From positions 1-64,000 of the forward strand of contig JALTJN010000362.1 of NCBI GenBank assembly GCA_027076405.1: a stretch of 64,000 nt of DNA. Reading direction: 5' to 3'. The notes under the pieces were generated by a model. The model was not told the origin of the DNA, did no database searches, and saw only the letters and a program-made list of their open reading frames with translations. This DNA comes from Chromatiales bacterium. Lineage in GTDB: Bacteria > Pseudomonadota > Gammaproteobacteria > UBA6429. Of this stretch, positions 16,734-25,099 are shown in pieces. Each line of letters opens with the position of its first letter. Position 1 is the first letter of the stretch. The translations under genes were made by a program, and so were the position numbers.

Positions 16734-17417
16734 ATGTTCGTAAGACAATTATTTGATCGTGAAACAAGTACTTATACATATTTGATTGCAGATGAAGCAA
16801 CTTCTGAAGCAGCCATTATTGATCCGGTAAAAGAACAGTTCGATCGTGATGTTCTTTTAATTAAACAATTAGGTTTTGATCTTAAATATGTATTGGAAAC
16901 ACATGTGCATGCAGATCACATAACAAGTTCCGGAAAATTAAGAGATGAGTTTGGTGCAAAAGTTGTGCTACACGAAAATAGCGGAGCAACGTGTGCAGAC
17001 ATGCTCATTAAAGATAACGACGTGTTGAAGTTAGGTAATCTGGAAATTACAGCATTACATACTCCCGGCCATACAAATGCAGATTTGAGTTTTGCGGTAG
17101 ATAATTATGTCTTTACCGGAGATGCATTATTGGTTCGTGATTGTGGACGAACTGATTTTCAAGCGGGTGATTCTTCAACACTTTATCATTCTATTAATGA
17201 TAAGATTTTTTCACTGGATGAAAATACAACCATATATCCCGGACATGATTACTATGGTTTTACCGCATCAACGGTAAAAGAAGAAAAGCAGTATAATAAT
17301 CGTTTAGGAAATGGAAAAACTGAAGATGAATTTGTAGAAATTATGGCAAATCTGGATTTAGCATTACCCAAACGCATTAAGGAATCTGTTCCGGGAAATA
17401 CAAACTGCGGTTTATAA
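16734..17417 (+). CDS. ETHE1-like persulfide dioxygenase (metallo-beta-lactamase fold)
   Basis: A 227-residue metallo-beta-lactamase-fold enzyme. Metal ligands are H57 and H59 of THVHADH, with H113 and D130 (FTGD); the second-site residues D61, H62 and H171 are also present. The segment LLVRDCGRTDFQAGDSS is the ETHE1/persulfide-dioxygenase hallmark and sets it apart from glyoxalase II. The enzyme oxidises glutathione persulfide to sulfite. AAGGAG precedes the start. Together with the rhodanese it should detoxify sulfane sulfur formed from sulfide. It ends at a bidirectional terminator. Confidence 0.9.
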   Translation: MFVRQLFDRETSTYTYLIADEATSEAAIIDPVKEQFDRDVLLIKQLGFDLKYVLETHVHADHITSSGKLRDEFGAKVVLHENSGATCADMLIKDNDVLKLGNLEITALHTPGHTNADLSFAVDNYVFTGDALLVRDCGRTDFQAGDSSTLYHSINDKIFSLDENTTIYPGHDYYGFTASTVKEEKQYNNRLGNGKTEDEFVEIMANLDLALPKRIKESVPGNTNCGL

Positions 17418-17437
17418 AATCGGCAATTTGTATTGTC

Positions 17438-17470
17438 AAAAAAGGCATCGCATTAGCGATGCCTTTTTTA
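17438..17470. terminator. Bidirectional terminator between dioxygenase and histidine kinase
   Basis: AAAAAAGGCATCGC-ATTA-GCGATGCCTTTTTT: a strong stem with A-run and T-run on either side, placed between two convergent genes. Confidence 0.92.
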
Positions 17471-17471
17471 T

Positions 17472-18830
17472 TTAAGCTGCCTTATAATTTAAAGGAATGG
17501 TCAGCTCGAAGCGAGTTCCTTTGTTGGGTTCACTTTTAATCTCCATGACAATGCCTAAAATTTTTGTAAGATGTTCGGTCAGTGTCATACCTAAACCGGT
17601 ACCACCATATTTTCGTGTGGTAGAAATATCCGCCTGAGTAAAAGGTGTACTAAGATCATCGAGTTGTTTTTGTGTCATACCAATACCGGTATCAGCAATG
17701 ATTAGTTTTATATGATCATCCTGTGGGGTAACTTCGATAACGACATCACCGTGATCAGTGAATTTTGCTGCATTACCAATAATATTAATTAAGATTTGAG
17801 ATAATTTTGTTTTATCAGATTTAATAGTATTAATATTATCTGCTACCTCAAAGACTACAGTATTTTTATTTTTAGAAATTACGGTTTCAATACTGGCTTC
17901 GACTTCATGCAGTAAATCATTGATATTGATGTCTTCAATATAAACATCCATTTTTCCAGATTCTATTTTTGAAAGGTCAAGTACATTACTAATCAGAGAC
18001 AGTAAATGTTTGCCTGCCTGAGTGATTTTTTTTGCATCTTTAGGGATAGATTTAAATTCATTATCTTTTGCATTTTCATAAATGATTTCACTATATCCAA
18101 TAACAGCATTAAGAGGAGTACGTAACTCATGGCTCATGTGGGCAAGGAAATTACTTTTTGCCTCACTGGCAGCTTGAGATTTTTTATAGGCACGAGTTGT
18201 GTTTTTTAATAATTGTTTGTTTTCAAACATTAAAGTGATTGATTGTTTGATACTTTTATAATGCGTGTGTGCAAGGACAATTAATGAAACGACAAAAATA
18301 ATGAGTAGTTCCAGAGTATTTAAACTAAACAAGTTGAAATATTCCTGAAAAAAAAGTCGCGTGAATATAACTGGCAACATCATTGGTAGCATAAAAGAGA
18401 GATAAATACGGTAAATCATGGCCGTTGTACCGATAGCGCCGGCAGCCATGCCACATAAGACGATATAGGCAAAAAACTTCATTTCCGGAGAAGTCAGATC
18501 TGCGAGCATAAAGGGTAAAGTCCCCCATGTCGCACCATGTAAAATCGATTGTATCTGGTAAGTGAAAATAAACCGCTTGGCTTTATCAGATGTTATGCCA
18601 GCATTAAGATTTGCCCGACGTACAAAATACATCCAGATAAGTAGATAAATATTAAGGATAATAACTGCAGAAAACCATAATATCTGGTTGAAGGCATCGA
18701 CAAGACTATGGATCCAGAAAAGGATAAAAACCAGCACAGCAATAGTTGCGGCAAATGCAGCAGTGGATTGCTGGTAGAGCAAATTAAGTTGTTCAATGGC
18801 AAATTGCTGTTCTAATTCCTGTTTTGACAT
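17472..18830 (-). CDS. Membrane sensor histidine kinase (orphan)
   Basis: A 452-residue kinase. Residues about 25-190 hold six hydrophobic helices with short loops and no periplasmic sensor domain, followed by a coiled linker. The HisKA domain has FLAHMSHELRTPLNAVIGYS with the phospho-acceptor H234; the ATPase domain has NIIGNAAKFTDHG (N box), IADTGIGM and TRKYGGTGLGM. No receiver domain is fused and no response regulator is adjacent, so the partner is unknown. The all-helical sensor suggests a membrane or electron-transport signal. It is divergent from ccoN across a 307-base region with several palindromes. Confidence 0.9.
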   Translation of the reverse strand: MSKQELEQQFAIEQLNLLYQQSTAAFAATIAVLVFILFWIHSLVDAFNQILWFSAVIILNIYLLIWMYFVRRANLNAGITSDKAKRFIFTYQIQSILHGATWGTLPFMLADLTSPEMKFFAYIVLCGMAAGAIGTTAMIYRIYLSFMLPMMLPVIFTRLFFQEYFNLFSLNTLELLIIFVVSLIVLAHTHYKSIKQSITLMFENKQLLKNTTRAYKKSQAASEAKSNFLAHMSHELRTPLNAVIGYSEIIYENAKDNEFKSIPKDAKKITQAGKHLLSLISNVLDLSKIESGKMDVYIEDININDLLHEVEASIETVISKNKNTVVFEVADNINTIKSDKTKLSQILINIIGNAAKFTDHGDVVIEVTPQDDHIKLIIADTGIGMTQKQLDDLSTPFTQADISTTRKYGGTGLGMTLTEHLTKILGIVMEIKSEPNKGTRFELTIPLNYKAA

Positions 18831-18862
18831 ATTATGTAATTTTCTTAAAGTATTTTACAGAT

Positions 18863-18911
18863 TTACCGATAAATGGAGCGACTTGATATTAGATATCTAA
18901 TGTATCGGTAA
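18863..18911. promoter_or_regulatory. Nested inverted repeats upstream of ccoN
   Basis: TTACCGAT and ATCGGTAA are perfect 8-base arms 33 bases apart; between them lies the perfect 14-base palindrome ATTAGATATCTAAT. It is about 35-80 bases upstream of the histidine kinase start and could regulate either divergent gene. The binding protein is unknown. Confidence 0.45.
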
Positions 18912-19000
18912 GTAGGTGAATTTCTTAAGTATTTCAGGTGTGTTTTCGAACTTCTGGACTATACTTTCTGATTTGCTACTTGCAAATAGTAAGGTTAATT

Positions 19001-19026
19001 TATTACAATATAAGGATATTGTAATA
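19001..19026. promoter_or_regulatory. Inverted repeat TATTACAATAT-N4-ATATTGTAATA upstream of ccoN
   Basis: Perfect 11-base arms with a 4-base spacer AAGG, about 112 bases before the ccoN start. Symmetry and spacing suit a dimeric regulator; it does not match FNR, NtrC or the local MarR box. The lack of a following T-run makes a terminator unlikely. Confidence 0.5.
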
Positions 19027-19137
19027 TTCTCGGAGTGTTTTACTTGGTTATTATGGCTATTTTGTCATTATTTTCGTGTTAAGCGCTTCAACTTCAATAG
19101 ATTTTAATTTAAACCAACTTATATAAAAGAGGCGAGC

Positions 19138-20610
19138 ATGGTTGCATCATCTGCTCCTGTTTCTACTGCATCTTCACAAGTAGAACAGTACAACTACGAT
19201 ATCGTTCGCAAGTTTACGATTATGGCTCTGGTTTGGGGCGTACTTGGTATGTCTGCTGGCGTATGGATTGCGTCAGAACTGGCATGGCCGTTCTTAAACT
19301 TCGATATCGCAGAAATTACATTTGGGCGTTTACGTCCCGTTCACACTACTTTAGTGATATTCGGATTTGGTGGTAGCGCATTATTTGCTACATCATATTA
19401 TGTTGTTCAACGTACCTGTCAAACCCGGCTTTTTAGTGATGGTGCAGCGAACTTCACGTTCTGGGGCTGGCAAATAGCTATCCTTTCAGCGGCTGTCAGC
19501 TATATGCTGGGTTATACGCAAGCACGTGAGTATGCAGAAATGACCTGGCCAATTGATTTACTCATCGCGGTAACCTGGGTAGTTTATCTGGTTATTTATG
19601 TGATGACATTGCGTAAACGTAGCCAACCACATATTTATGTTGCCAACTGGTTCTTCATTGCCTTTATTCTTGCAACCGCTTTACTCCACATCTTTAATAA
19701 CATGGCAGTACCCGTGCACATGTTTAGTCTTGAATCATACAGCTTACATGCCGGTGTTCAGGATGCGATGACACAGTGGTGGTACGGTCATAACGCAGTA
19801 GGTTTCTTCCTGACTGCGGCTTTCCTCGGTATGATGTATTACTTCATTCCCAAGCAAGTAGGTCGTCCGGTTTATTCTTATCGTTTATCGATTATTCACT
19901 TCTGGGCACTTATCTTTTTATATATGTGGGTAGGTGGTCATCATCTGCACTGGACTGCATTACCGGACTGGACGTCTACATTAGCGGCCGGTTTCTCTAT
20001 CCTATTATTAATGCCTTCATGGGGCGGTATGATCAACGGCATCATGACGCTTTCAGGTGCATGGGATAAGTTACGTACCGATCCTATTATCCGCTTTATG
20101 GTTGTTTCATTATCGTTCTACGGTATGTCGACGTTTGAAGGCCCGTTAATGTCATTGAAGAGTGTTAATGCATTATCGCATTACACGGATTGGACAATTG
20201 GTCACGTACACTCAGGTGCCTTAGGCTGGGTTGCAATGGTGAGCTTTGGTTCTTTCTATCACCTGATTCCTCGTTTATGGGGAACAAAAATGTACAGCGA
20301 AAAACTCATCTTTGCTCATTTCTGGTTAGCAACAATTGGTATCGTTGTTTACATCAGTGCATTGTGGGTTGCAGGTATTGGTCAGGGCTTATTACTACGT
20401 GCCTTTGATGAGTACGGTAACTTAGCTTACACCTTTATCGAGACAGTCAGTTTCTTACATCAACCTTATGTTATACGTGCATTCGGTGGATCTTTGTTCT
20501 TAACCGGTACAATCCTGATGGGTTACAACACCCTCATGACAATCCTTAAAGCAAAGAAAGAACAAGCTGAAATTGAAGCAAAAATTGCCGACAAGCTGGC
20601 AAATGCTTAA
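19138..20610 (+). CDS. ccoN: cbb3-type cytochrome c oxidase subunit I (CcoN)
   Basis: A 490-residue, twelve-helix catalytic subunit of the high-affinity C-family haem-copper oxidase. Family marks are [16 protein letters not shown] (low-spin haem His), [17 protein letters not shown] (CuB His and the Tyr region), [15 protein letters not shown] (tandem CuB His) and [13 protein letters not shown] (haem ligands). It reduces oxygen at low concentrations. GAGGCGAGC precedes the ATG. It leads ccoNOQP. Confidence 0.97.
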   Translation: MVASSAPVSTASSQVEQYNYDIVRKFTIMALVWGVLGMSAGVWIASELAWPFLNFDIAEITFGRLRPVHTTLVIFGFGGSALFATSYYVVQRTCQTRLFSDGAANFTFWGWQIAILSAAVSYMLGYTQAREYAEMTWPIDLLIAVTWVVYLVIYVMTLRKRSQPHIYVANWFFIAFILATALLHIFNNMAVPVHMFSLESYSLHAGVQDAMTQWWYGHNAVGFFLTAAFLGMMYYFIPKQVGRPVYSYRLSIIHFWALIFLYMWVGGHHLHWTALPDWTSTLAAGFSILLLMPSWGGMINGIMTLSGAWDKLRTDPIIRFMVVSLSFYGMSTFEGPLMSLKSVNALSHYTDWTIGHVHSGALGWVAMVSFGSFYHLIPRLWGTKMYSEKLIFAHFWLATIGIVVYISALWVAGIGQGLLLRAFDEYGNLAYTFIETVSFLHQPYVIRAFGGSLFLTGTILMGYNTLMTILKAKKEQAEIEAKIADKLANA

Positions 20611-20629
20611 TTAACAGGAGAATTGATTA

Positions 20630-21376
20630 ATGAAGCATGAATCCATAGAAACAAACGCTGGCTTGCTGATCATACTGACACTTATCGTGATCAGTATCGG
20701 CGGCCTGGTAGAAATTGTTCCATTGTATTTCATCGACAGTACAGTCGAAGAAGTTAAAGTGGCAGATAAGGAAACTATTCATCCTTACTCGCCGCTTCAA
20801 TTACGTGGGCGTGATATTTATCAGCGTGAAGGTTGTTACCTTTGCCACTCACAAATGATTCGTCCATTCCGTGATGAAGCATTACGTTATGGGCACTACT
20901 CATTAGCGGCAGAATCAAAGTTTGATCATCCGTTCCAGTGGGGTTCAAAACGTACCGGGCCTGATTTGGCGCGAGTAGGTAAGAAATATTCTAACGAATG
21001 GCACGTACAGCACTTAAAAGCGCCTCGTTCTGTTGTAAAAGAGTCAATCATGCCGAACTACGCGTTTTTATTGAAACCGTTACACTATAAAGATGTTGCT
21101 GATCGTATGCGTGCACTGAAGATGGTCGGAGTGCCTTATTCTGAAAACACAGCAGAATATAAAGCTAACGTAAAACGTTTTGGTGAAGACATCGCTAAAA
21201 ATCTGGATATTCTTCATGCAGAAGAAAATCTTTTAGCGGAAGCTGCATCAGGTAATTACGATGGCAATGCAGAAAATATAACTGAGATGGATGCACTTAT
21301 TTCATATTTACAGTTATTAGGCACGATGGTTGATTTCAGCAAATTTGACGAAGGTCATTTTGCGAAATTCCGTTAA
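20630..21376 (+). CDS. ccoO: cbb3-type oxidase subunit II, monohaem cytochrome c (CcoO)
   Basis: A 248-residue subunit anchored by one N-terminal helix (about 14-33) with a periplasmic cytochrome c domain. The haem site is C69-Y-L-C72-H followed by [15 protein letters not shown], diagnostic for CcoO/FixO; the likely axial Met is in SIMPNYAFL. It takes electrons from CcoP and passes them to CcoN. AGGAG precedes the start, 19 bases after ccoN. Confidence 0.96.
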   Translation: MKHESIETNAGLLIILTLIVISIGGLVEIVPLYFIDSTVEEVKVADKETIHPYSPLQLRGRDIYQREGCYLCHSQMIRPFRDEALRYGHYSLAAESKFDHPFQWGSKRTGPDLARVGKKYSNEWHVQHLKAPRSVVKESIMPNYAFLLKPLHYKDVADRMRALKMVGVPYSENTAEYKANVKRFGEDIAKNLDILHAEENLLAEAASGNYDGNAENITEMDALISYLQLLGTMVDFSKFDEGHFAKFR

Positions 21377-21422
21377 TTTGATTAAGGACTTATAGGGTAG
21401 AACTTGATAGGAATAAATCACA

Positions 21423-21626
21423 ATGTTTGATTGGCTTAGCTGGTTCACCCATATGGAAAATACCAAACCGTTTGTATTGGTACTATTTTCGATTACATTT
21501 GTTTTAATATTAATTTATGTTCTTTCAAATAAAGATCGAAGCAAACGGTTTGAGTCTTACAAGAATATTCCATTCGAAGAAGATGATGAGAATGGACAGA
21601 GTAAGGATATAAAAAATGAGCAGTGA
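21423..21626 (+). CDS. ccoQ: cbb3-type oxidase small subunit CcoQ
   Basis: A 67-residue protein with one membrane helix (about 16-35) and an acidic cytoplasmic tail (PFEEDDENGQSKDIKNEQ). CcoQ/FixQ stabilises the association of CcoP with the core oxidase. It overlaps ccoP by 11 bases, suggesting coupled translation. The sequence is poorly conserved across the family; the call rests on size, topology and position between ccoO and ccoP. Confidence 0.88.
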   Translation: MFDWLSWFTHMENTKPFVLVLFSITFVLILIYVLSNKDRSKRFESYKNIPFEEDDENGQSKDIKNEQ

Positions 21627-22530
21627 AAAAAATAAACCAACTGTACAAACTACCGGCCATGCGTGGGATGGTGATATACAGGAATTTAATAATCCATTAC
21701 CGAGTTGGTGGTTATGGACATTTTATGCAACAGTAATTTTTGCTATCGTATACTGGATTTTATATCCAGCATGGCCAGTAGGTGATGATTATACTAAAGG
21801 TATGATGAACGACATTACTTATACAACGTCAGATGGCAAAACCACAACAACACACTGGAATACTCGTGCATTATTCTTAAAAGAAATGCAGGATGCTCGT
21901 GAAGCACAGGCTGGTTATTTAAAAGATATTAATGCCTCAACATTTGAACAAATTCGTTCTGATGAAGAAAAAAGTGCTTTTGCCTATTCAACTGCAAAAG
22001 TTTTATTTGCAGATAACTGTGCTGCATGTCATCAGGCAGGTGGTAACGGGGTTGTTGGTTTTTATCCTAACTTGCTTGACGATGCATGGTTATGGGGCGG
22101 TAGCTTCAGCAAGATCCAGCAAACCATCACAAATGGTCGTAACGGTGCAATGCCTTCATTTAAAGGTCGTTTATCTGAAAAACAAACTTCAGATGTTGCT
22201 GAGTATGTTTTAAGTTTATCTGGCAATGATGTTGATGCTGCTGCGGTAAAACGCGGTAAATCAGTATTTACTACAGCAGGTGGTTGTTTTGCTTGCCATG
22301 GTAGCGATGCAAAAGGTAAACACTCAATGGGTTCTGCAAATCTGACAGACAAGATTTGGACTATTGCAGATGTTCCTGGTGCAGATTCTATTGAAGCTAA
22401 GAAAGCGGCTATTATGAAAGTCGTTATCAATGGTAAAACACGTCAAATGCCAGCATGGAAAGATCGTTTATCAGCAACTGAAATTAAAGTACTCACCTTT
22501 TATGTACATCAGTTAGGTTCTGGTAAGTAA
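21616..22530 (+). CDS. ccoP: cbb3-type oxidase subunit III, dihaem cytochrome c (CcoP)
   Basis: A 304-residue subunit. Residues about 10-30 carry the typical HAWDGDIQEFNNPLPSWW start, then a membrane helix (about 35-53), then two cytochrome c domains with C135-A-A-C138-H and C224-F-A-C227-H. It is the electron entry point of the oxidase. It has one membrane anchor. Hairpins after the stop close the ccoNOQP transcript. Confidence 0.96.
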   Translation: MSSEKNKPTVQTTGHAWDGDIQEFNNPLPSWWLWTFYATVIFAIVYWILYPAWPVGDDYTKGMMNDITYTTSDGKTTTTHWNTRALFLKEMQDAREAQAGYLKDINASTFEQIRSDEEKSAFAYSTAKVLFADNCAACHQAGGNGVVGFYPNLLDDAWLWGGSFSKIQQTITNGRNGAMPSFKGRLSEKQTSDVAEYVLSLSGNDVDAAAVKRGKSVFTTAGGCFACHGSDAKGKHSMGSANLTDKIWTIADVPGADSIEAKKAAIMKVVINGKTRQMPAWKDRLSATEIKVLTFYVHQLGSGK

Positions 22531-22540
22531 TCACAAAGAG

Positions 22541-22575
22541 AGGAGAGATTATATAATCTCTTCTGTTTTTTATTT
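22541..22575 (+). terminator. Hairpin terminator after ccoP
   Basis: The perfect palindrome AGAGATTATATAATCTCT (22544-22561) is followed by TCTGTTTTTTATTTTT. It is A+T-rich, so of moderate strength, but correctly placed just after ccoP. Confidence 0.7.
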
Positions 22576-22616
22576 TTGTTCTATCCCTGATAGCACAATA
22601 TAGTGAACACTCAAGG

Positions 22617-22646
22617 GAGGATGTGTCGATAAACACATCCTCTTTT
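22617..22646 (+). terminator. Second hairpin between ccoP and ccoG
   Basis: GAGGATGTGT-CGATAA-ACACATCCTC is a perfect 10-base-pair stem followed by TTTT. It lies about 60 bases before the ccoG start, so ccoGHIS is likely expressed separately or at a lower level than ccoNOQP. Confidence 0.7.
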
Positions 22647-22707
22647 CCGTCCCGGAAAATATTTTTATTATGAAAAATAAGTAGGAGCTTGCAGTTTAGT
22701 TATCACC

Positions 22708-24141
22708 ATGCCGTCATCATCATTTCAGGAACGCATTGAGATATTTCCACGCTCTGTCAAGGGGCGCTACCGCTCTATAAAAACGGGCATCCTTATACTT
22801 GCCTATAGTGTTTATTTTCTTTTACCCTGGTTACGCTGGGATCGCGAAGTTGGCCCGGCTCAGGCTATTTTATTTGATATTGAAGGCCGTCGTTTTTATA
22901 TCTTTGATCTTGTTGTTTATGCGCAAGATATCTTCTGGTTAGCCGGTCTTCTGTTAATCGCAGCTTTTTTACTTTTCTTTGTCACCGGACTTGCCGGTCG
23001 GGTTTTCTGTGGTTACTTTTGTTTTCAAACGTTGTGGACGGATGTTTTTGTCTTTATAGAACGACTGGTGCAAGGCGAAAGAAATGCACGAATCAAGCTT
23101 TCACAAGCGCCATGGACAAATAAAAAAATAATCAAGATGGGCTTAACCCATTTCCTCTGGTTTCTCGTTGCTTTATTAACAGGATTATCTTTCACTCTTT
23201 ATTGGGGTAATGCGCCTGATCTGATCGTACAGATGGCGACCGGCAAAGCACCTTTTGCTGCGTATGCAACAACCCTGTTTTTAACCATGACCACCTATGT
23301 GATGGCTGGCTTGGCACGTGAACAGGTGTGCACCTATATGTGCCCTTATGCACGGTTTCAGGCGGTGATGTTTGATTCAGATACCCTTATTGTTGCTTAT
23401 GATGAAAAACGGGGCGAGCGGGAAAATGGACGACAAAAACCAAAGAAAGGATTAATGACATCCGCAGAGCGGGATAATGCCGAGATCGGTGATTGTATTG
23501 ATTGCGGTTACTGCGTACAGGTTTGTCCAACCGGTATTGATATTAGAAATGGCATGCAGTACCAATGTACTTCGTGTGCTCTTTGTATTGATGCATGTAA
23601 TACCATTATGACATCGATTAAATTTCCAACCGGTTTAATTCGCTATTCATCAGAACATGAACTTAAAGGTGAAAAAACCAAACGCTTTAAAGCTAAAAAT
23701 ATTGGTTATGCCATCGTTTTAACTGCAACAATTGTTTTGTTAATCTGGAGTGTTGTCACACGAAGTGATATAGAAATGTTGGTACGACAAATTCGACAGC
23801 CGTTATCAGTGACTTTATCTGATGGTCGAATACAAAATCGTTACGATATTAAAATAAATAATAAAACCACCAAGCCGGTTAAATATAGTATTTCAATTAC
23901 GGGTATTAAAGACGCCGAACTGGATATGGGACGTTTTACAGAAATACATTTACCTGCAGAGCATAGCGTTAAATTAATCGCCAAGGTCAGGGTTGCTCCT
24001 GAAAACGTTTCAAAAAGTAGCACAAATATTAATTTTGTTATTAATTCGATTGGCATTAAAGAGAAGCACACTGTTATTCAGAAAAATGTTTTTTATGTGC
24101 CTGAAAGGCAATTAATCCATCATGAAACAGGAAATAAATAA
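22708..24141 (+). CDS. ccoG: cbb3 oxidase accessory polyferredoxin CcoG (RdxA/FixG)
   Basis: A 477-residue membrane iron-sulfur protein. N-terminal helices include GRVFCGYFCFQTLWTD; two 4Fe-4S sites follow, CIDCGYCVQVCPTG and CTSCALCIDAC, then a last helix (about 334-350) and a periplasmic immunoglobulin-like domain to the C-terminus. CcoG reduces copper for delivery during cbb3 assembly. The stop is 2 bases before the GTG of the next gene, so translation is probably coupled. Confidence 0.94.
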   Translation: MPSSSFQERIEIFPRSVKGRYRSIKTGILILAYSVYFLLPWLRWDREVGPAQAILFDIEGRRFYIFDLVVYAQDIFWLAGLLLIAAFLLFFVTGLAGRVFCGYFCFQTLWTDVFVFIERLVQGERNARIKLSQAPWTNKKIIKMGLTHFLWFLVALLTGLSFTLYWGNAPDLIVQMATGKAPFAAYATTLFLTMTTYVMAGLAREQVCTYMCPYARFQAVMFDSDTLIVAYDEKRGERENGRQKPKKGLMTSAERDNAEIGDCIDCGYCVQVCPTGIDIRNGMQYQCTSCALCIDACNTIMTSIKFPTGLIRYSSEHELKGEKTKRFKAKNIGYAIVLTATIVLLIWSVVTRSDIEMLVRQIRQPLSVTLSDGRIQNRYDIKINNKTTKPVKYSISITGIKDAELDMGRFTEIHLPAEHSVKLIAKVRVAPENVSKSSTNINFVINSIGIKEKHTVIQKNVFYVPERQLIHHETGNK

Positions 24142-24143
24142 AC

Positions 24144-24959
24144 GTGGATAATATTATAGTCACATTACTTGGTGGTATTTTTCTAATTGCTGCGGTATTT
24201 CTTCTTCTTTATCGTGTGACTAATATGTCAGGAAAGATGGTTGCAGTTGTTATGGCGTTTGCCGTTACCGCGACCTATGTTCCTATTTCTATTTTTATCT
24301 GGCCGGGTGCAGATGTTTTTGCGATTCACATCGCAATGTATCTTGTTAGTGTTTATATTTTAGGTATCGTAACCTCTCAACGTGATATTCGAAGACAATC
24401 CGGTAAAGAAGGTTTTGGCTTTCACTGGGCTCCTGCCGCTATCGTGACATTTTTTGTCATTCTTCTGGTGATGGATTCATTTTTCGTTATGTTTGCAACT
24501 AAGGGCATGAATAAGAATGTTGCTGACTGGTTACTGCCAAAACCTTTATCCGGCGCAAAGGTAAGCTCACAGTTTCCGGGTACTGTTAGTCATAACTATC
24601 ATCAGAGACAGAATCAATATAATGATTATCTCAAGCGCTTTAAAGTACAAAAGCTGCGTAACTGGTCGGTACGAAAAGGCTGGTTAGGCGAAGCGGTTGT
24701 GAATCAACCCGCTATTTTCAGGGTTGAAATAAAAACGCATGATCAACAGCCAGTAACAAAAGCGAACGTGAGTGGCGTATTCTTGCGACCGGCAGATATT
24801 CGTTTAGACTATGTTTTTAAAATGCGGGAAATTGAACCGGGGGTATATCAGCAGAGTATTACGCTGACACAACCGGGTAACTGGGATCTGGTTTTAAAAA
24901 TTAAAAAAGGTGTTGATGAACACGAAGTCCGCGCCAAGACAACGATAAAAGAAAAATAG
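24144..24959 (+). CDS. ccoH: CcoH/FixH-type protein with extra N-terminal membrane helices
   Basis: A GTG-started 271-residue protein between ccoG and ccoI. The C-terminal part, from the fourth helix (about 98-118) through VNQPAIFRVEIKTHDQQPV and LTQPGNWDLVLKI, matches FixH, which promotes cbb3 maturation. Three additional helices (about 4-23, 31-52 and 58-78) precede it. Typical FixH has one helix and about 150-180 residues, so this one carries an N-terminal extension of about 95. No internal start with a good ribosome site was seen, so the extension looks genuine. Position and the C-terminal domain fix the identity. Confidence 0.82.
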   Translation: MDNIIVTLLGGIFLIAAVFLLLYRVTNMSGKMVAVVMAFAVTATYVPISIFIWPGADVFAIHIAMYLVSVYILGIVTSQRDIRRQSGKEGFGFHWAPAAIVTFFVILLVMDSFFVMFATKGMNKNVADWLLPKPLSGAKVSSQFPGTVSHNYHQRQNQYNDYLKRFKVQKLRNWSVRKGWLGEAVVNQPAIFRVEIKTHDQQPVTKANVSGVFLRPADIRLDYVFKMREIEPGVYQQSITLTQPGNWDLVLKIKKGVDEHEVRAKTTIKEK

Positions 24960-25099
24960 GCCTGAAAACAAGTTGCTCTCTGTAATTTTTTAACGGGACT
25001 CTTTTGCTGGCGGTGTCTGATTTTCTTTTTTTCCTTCCGTCTCCCGTCACTGGATTAGCTGGAACGGTTGAATCTGGAATTTAATCATCAGGATAAACT

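Larger units (their letters stand above)
18831..19137. other. Divergent control region between histidine kinase and ccoN
   Basis: A 307-base region between divergent genes. It holds an inverted repeat TTACCGAT (18863-18870)/ATCGGTAA (18904-18911) enclosing the perfect palindrome ATTAGATATCTAAT at 18888-18901, and a second inverted repeat at 19001-19026. I found no standard FNR/Anr box. A short ORF here (18916-19107) has no ribosome site and is not credited. Confidence 0.6.

Noticed and set aside
18916..19107. A 63-codon ORF upstream of ccoN
   Set aside because: It has no ribosome site, is unlike known proteins and runs through the inverted repeat at 19001-19026.
24960..25099. Possible hairpin ACGGGA/TCCCGT between ccoH and ccoI
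   Set aside because: Only six base pairs with a loop of more than 40 bases and no T-run; too weak to call.
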